Of a DNA stretch of 64,000 nucleotides, positions 61,477 through 64,000 are shown piece by piece. Each line of letters begins with the position of its first letter. Positions within the stretch are counted from its first letter, which is position 1. The DNA comes from JBBECE01 sp040881985. GTDB lineage: Bacteria; Pseudomonadota; Alphaproteobacteria; Rhizobiales; Devosiaceae. The position numbers and the translations under genes are program-made. The stretch is taken from assembly GCA_040881985.1 (NCBI GenBank), contig JBBECE010000038.1, positions 1 to 64,000 on the forward strand, in the 5' to 3' direction. The notes under the pieces were generated by a model that made no database searches, was not told where the DNA came from, and saw nothing but the letters and a program-made list of their open reading frames with translations.

Positions 61477-61633
61477 GCTTTCCTCCAGCCAGGCCCGTTT
61501 CCCCTCGGCTCCTTTTGCCTCAACCGGACGCCCGCCACAAGCCGCGCCGGCCGTTAACCTCCCGGCAAGGATGTCGTCGAGCCGCCATCGGTTCGGGAAT
61601 AGAATCCCCCCGCTATTTCAAAGGGCAACACCG

Positions 61634-62215
61634 ATGGACGCCCCCGCGCAACACCAGCTCGCCACCCGCCCCGCGACCCGCGCCGACCTCGACTGGGTCC
61701 ACGCCCGGCTGATCCACGCCATCGACACCTCGCCGTTCTACAACGACATCTTCAAGGCCTGGGAAAAGCAGCGGATGAGCCGCGCCTTTCTCCAGGACCT
61801 GCACGAGCTCGACCCCTGGTACGTCATCGTCTTCGAGGTCGACGGACGGCGCGCCGGTCTTCAAGTCTCGGGCCCCGACTGCGGCGCGCTGTTCCTTTAT
61901 TGGACCTTCGTGCTCGAGGACTACCGCCGCTCCGGCATCGCGGTTTACGCCATGCGTCATTACATCGAGCATTTCGACGACGGCAACTGGCACAAGCTGA
62001 CGACCCTGACCCGGACCAACAACCGCGCCGCCATCGTCATCATGCAGCGTTTCGGCTGGGTCGAAATCGCCCGGCTCGACAACCATATTTTCGGCGAGGA
62101 TTTCCTGCAGTTCGAGTTCCCGTTGCAGAAGACCCGGCCGGGTTACAGGTTGTTGCGGACCGGCCGGCGTGCCCGCCTCGTCCGCCGCGTCCGGCGGGTA
62201 TTGCAGCTAGGCTAG
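61634..62215 (+). CDS. GNAT-family N-acetyltransferase
   Basis: This is a 193-residue protein from ATG 61634. RPATRADLDWVHARLIHAI opens a GNAT-like domain; YVIVFEVDGRRAGLQVSG and VLEDYRRSGIAVYAMRHYIE suggest the acetyl-CoA-binding region, and NNRAAIVIMQRFGWVEIARL the C-terminal half. The last 25 residues are Arg-rich. It converges with the flippase gene, 5 bp apart. Acceptor unknown; context suggests surface polysaccharide. Confidence 0.78.
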   Translation: MDAPAQHQLATRPATRADLDWVHARLIHAIDTSPFYNDIFKAWEKQRMSRAFLQDLHELDPWYVIVFEVDGRRAGLQVSGPDCGALFLYWTFVLEDYRRSGIAVYAMRHYIEHFDDGNWHKLTTLTRTNNRAAIVIMQRFGWVEIARLDNHIFGEDFLQFEFPLQKTRPGYRLLRTGRRARLVRRVRRVLQLG

Positions 62216-62220
62216 AGACT

Positions 62221-63558
62221 TCATTCCGCCGGCAGCGGCGCCAGCCGGATGGCGCGGCGCACCAGGAGCGGCGACCAGATCGCCACGTCGATCCCGGTGA
62301 TCCGCCGGCACACCAGCCACCAGCCCGCCGACCAGACGAAGATCGCCAGCAGCGCCGATGCCGCCGCCCCGTTGAGCCCGAACGGGCCAACCAGAAGGAG
62401 ATTGGCGACGACCAGAACGGCGAGCCCGGCGAGCGCCACCGGCAGGTTGGCATAGGGCCGGTCGCGCAACGACACGACAAGATTGGCCGGCCCGAAGATC
62501 GAGCGGACGATCAGCCCGCAAAAGAGGATCAACAATACCGGGTAGCCGGCCGCAAAACCGTCCCCGAAAAGCGACAGCGCCAAGTCACCGAACGCCGCCG
62601 CCCCAGCGAGACTGGCCAACCCGAGCCCGAGCGCGATCAGGTTCGACTGCACGATCCGGTGCCTGAGCGCCCCCTGGTCGGCCCGCGCATGGGCATCGAA
62701 CAGGTCCGGCAGGAATACCGAATAGACCGCGCTGATGCCGAAGGCGGCGAGGATGAAGAAGCGAGAGCAGACCCCGAACACCGCGAGATCGGTCGGCGAG
62801 AGGTGCCCCGCCAGCAACAGCAGATCGAGATCGAAGACCATGTCGGTCGAGGCGGTGATAACGACCCACGGCAGCGCGAACCGCCACCAGCGCCGGTGCT
62901 CCGACGCCGGCGCCGGCGCGCCTTCGGGCACCCCGCGCAGCGCCCTGACGACCATCGCCGTCAGCCCGACGGCGTTGAACGACAGGACCACGGCGAGTCC
63001 GCCGACGAGGAACCACAGCGGATCGCCCCCGCCGGCGAAAAGGATCGATGCCGAGCCGACGACCAGCACCACCCCGATCGGGCGGATGAGGGCGTCGGGC
63101 GCATAGGAGAGGAACGGCCGCCTCAGCCCGATCAATAGCGCCCCGCAGACGAAGTCGATGGCGAGCGCGATCGAGCCGGCGATCACCGCCAGCTTGCCGC
63201 CGAGCAGGACCTGCACCCATTCGACGGCGGGAAACGGCACGGTGAAGAGGACCAGGGTCAAGAGCCCCGCCATCAACGCCACATGCACATAGGACTGCGT
63301 CACGAACCGCCGCAGCAGGCCGGCCTGCCCGCGCGCCGCGTAGTCGGCGGCGAAATAGCCGCCGACGATCTGGAAGCCAAGCGGCAGGACCAGCGCCGTG
63401 ACGTTCATCGCCGCGACGAACAGCAGATATTGACCGAGCGTGTCGGCGCCCCAGAGCCGCGAAATCAGCAGCTGGGCAACGAACAAAAGACCCGCTCCCG
63501 CCAGCCGCAGGCCGAAAATCGCCGACGACTTCGCCAACACTTTCGAGGTCGATGCCAT
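62221..63558 (-). CDS. Wzx-like polysaccharide flippase (MATE/MOP superfamily)
   Basis: This is a 445-residue protein with 12 or more predicted helices. KSSAIFGLRLAGAGLLFVAQ and SRLWGADTLGQYLLFVA at the N-terminus are typical of lipopolysaccharide and O-antigen flippases (oligosaccharide flippase family). It would move a lipid-linked sugar unit across the inner membrane. It lies 6 bp downstream of the FemAB/GNAT-like gene on the same strand. Confidence 0.82.
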   Translation of the reverse strand: MASTSKVLAKSSAIFGLRLAGAGLLFVAQLLISRLWGADTLGQYLLFVAAMNVTALVLPLGFQIVGGYFAADYAARGQAGLLRRFVTQSYVHVALMAGLLTLVLFTVPFPAVEWVQVLLGGKLAVIAGSIALAIDFVCGALLIGLRRPFLSYAPDALIRPIGVVLVVGSASILFAGGGDPLWFLVGGLAVVLSFNAVGLTAMVVRALRGVPEGAPAPASEHRRWWRFALPWVVITASTDMVFDLDLLLLAGHLSPTDLAVFGVCSRFFILAAFGISAVYSVFLPDLFDAHARADQGALRHRIVQSNLIALGLGLASLAGAAAFGDLALSLFGDGFAAGYPVLLILFCGLIVRSIFGPANLVVSLRDRPYANLPVALAGLAVLVVANLLLVGPFGLNGAAASALLAIFVWSAGWWLVCRRITGIDVAIWSPLLVRRAIRLAPLPAE

Positions 63559-63564
63559 GCCGCC

Positions 63565-64000
63565 CTACCCGCCCGCGCGCTTGCGCAGGGTCGCCTGGCG
63601 AATCTTGGCGCTCGTGTCGCGCAGCCGATGGACCGTCGTGCCGAGGAGCCACGGCCAGAGCCTGTTGGCGTAATTCATCGAGGGAGGCACCGTCGAGATC
63701 GCCCCGGTCTTGCCAGCCATGCCGCTCTTGAACCGGTGCAGCCCTTCGAACCCGTCGGTGCCGCCGAGATCGTACCATTTGGCGCGGGTGTTCTGGCGCA
63801 GCCAGCCGATGATCCGGTGATGCATGAAGAAGCCGGCATTGAGCGGCAGCGCCCGGTCGTCGGTGGCGCCGTAAAGATAGACCGCCGTGTCTCCGGCGGT
63901 GAAGATAACCGCCCCGGCGACCGGGGAGCCGTCGTGGCTGACCAGAAACAGCTCCGGCCGCGCCGCCTCGACCGGCGTGCCCATCAACGCCGGCAGCGTA
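63565..64000 (-). CDS. FemAB/GNAT-like acyltransferase, partial at right edge
   Basis: The visible C-terminal 145 residues read VAGAVIFTAGDTAVYLYGATD, FMHHRIIGWLRQN, WYDLGGTDGFEGLHRFKSGM, the pattern of FemAB-type GNAT proteins that add amino acids or acyl groups to cell-wall or polysaccharide precursors. No stop occurs in this frame up to the window edge, so the N-terminal half lies outside. The neighbouring flippase supports a role in polysaccharide or envelope assembly. Confidence 0.8.
   Translation of the reverse strand, partial: TLPALMGTPVEAARPELFLVSHDGSPVAGAVIFTAGDTAVYLYGATDDRALPLNAGFFMHHRIIGWLRQNTRAKWYDLGGTDGFEGLHRFKSGMAGKTGAISTVPPSMNYANRLWPWLLGTTVHRLRDTSAKIRQATLRKRAGG

Overview
The window looks like a draft or metagenome-derived scaffold from a high-GC alphaproteobacterium, most likely of the order Hyphomicrobiales (Rhizobiales). 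The supporting signs are a CckA-type cell-cycle kinase, CtrA-like TTAA-N7-TTAA boxes, FlaF, a DksA with only one zinc-site cysteine, an FNR/ferredoxin-linked sulfite reductase operon, and a very large coiled-coil protein resembling the growth-pole ring protein GPR/RgsE. Genus cannot be read from the sequence. No rRNA, tRNA or CRISPR array was seen. A run of 100 N at 26226-26325 marks a scaffold join inside metA.

Left edge (1-2370) is accessory: a partial IS1595-family transposase, a small secreted Rap1a/Tai-like protein, an IS1-family transposase remnant and a secreted M35-type metalloprotease. Next (2377-10519) is a sugar-acid catabolic block: aldose dehydrogenase (AKR), lactonase-like amidohydrolase, SDR, two FAH-fold enzymes, an aldehyde dehydrogenase of the 2-oxoglutarate-semialdehyde type and a GPH sugar symporter. 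It resembles the non-phosphorylating L-fucose/D-arabinose routes, but no sugar-acid dehydratase is present. From 10528 to 21498 come cckA, a FliO-like gene, an M32 carboxypeptidase, a LuxR regulator, an SRPBCC protein, a methyltransferase, kup, dksA and flaF.

The 21672-25240 region is the most irregular. A YbjJ-like MFS gene is split by 2,047 bp carrying a methyltransferase and phage tail-fibre-like genes, and the split is bracketed by an exact 319-bp direct duplication of the MFS gene. Joining the outer parts restores a 400-residue transporter. This is either a homologous integration or an assembly chimera. After it come an unknown P-loop ATPase, metA (the scaffold gap is closable by a 10-bp overlap), a cold shock gene, rpsU with a CTG start, and a ycjX-ycjF-like pair.

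31912-38638, minus strand, is an assimilatory sulfur operon: siroheme synthase, DUF2849, sulfite reductase, a fused CysH-DUF934 protein, a TrxR-like ferredoxin-NADP reductase, a [2Fe-2S] ferredoxin and an SRPBCC protein. Four perfect hairpins sit between cysI and cysH. The layout suggests NADPH to FNR to ferredoxin to CysI electron flow.

38820-49805 holds another ferredoxin, an Hpt protein divergent from the GPR/RgsE-like giant gene with a CtrA-like box between them, then two TIM-barrel sugar isomerases, a beta-propeller lactonase and two tandem MFS paralogues. 49898-64000 is envelope and signalling: a glycosyltransferase overlapping an LpxH-like phosphoesterase, LysE exporter, cupin, UDP-glucose dehydrogenase, a GH3 hexosaminidase, a CHASE2-PAS-GGDEF-EAL protein beside a secreted FecR-domain protein, acetyl-CoA synthetase, GNAT, a Wzx-like flippase and a FemAB/GNAT-like gene cut by the right edge.
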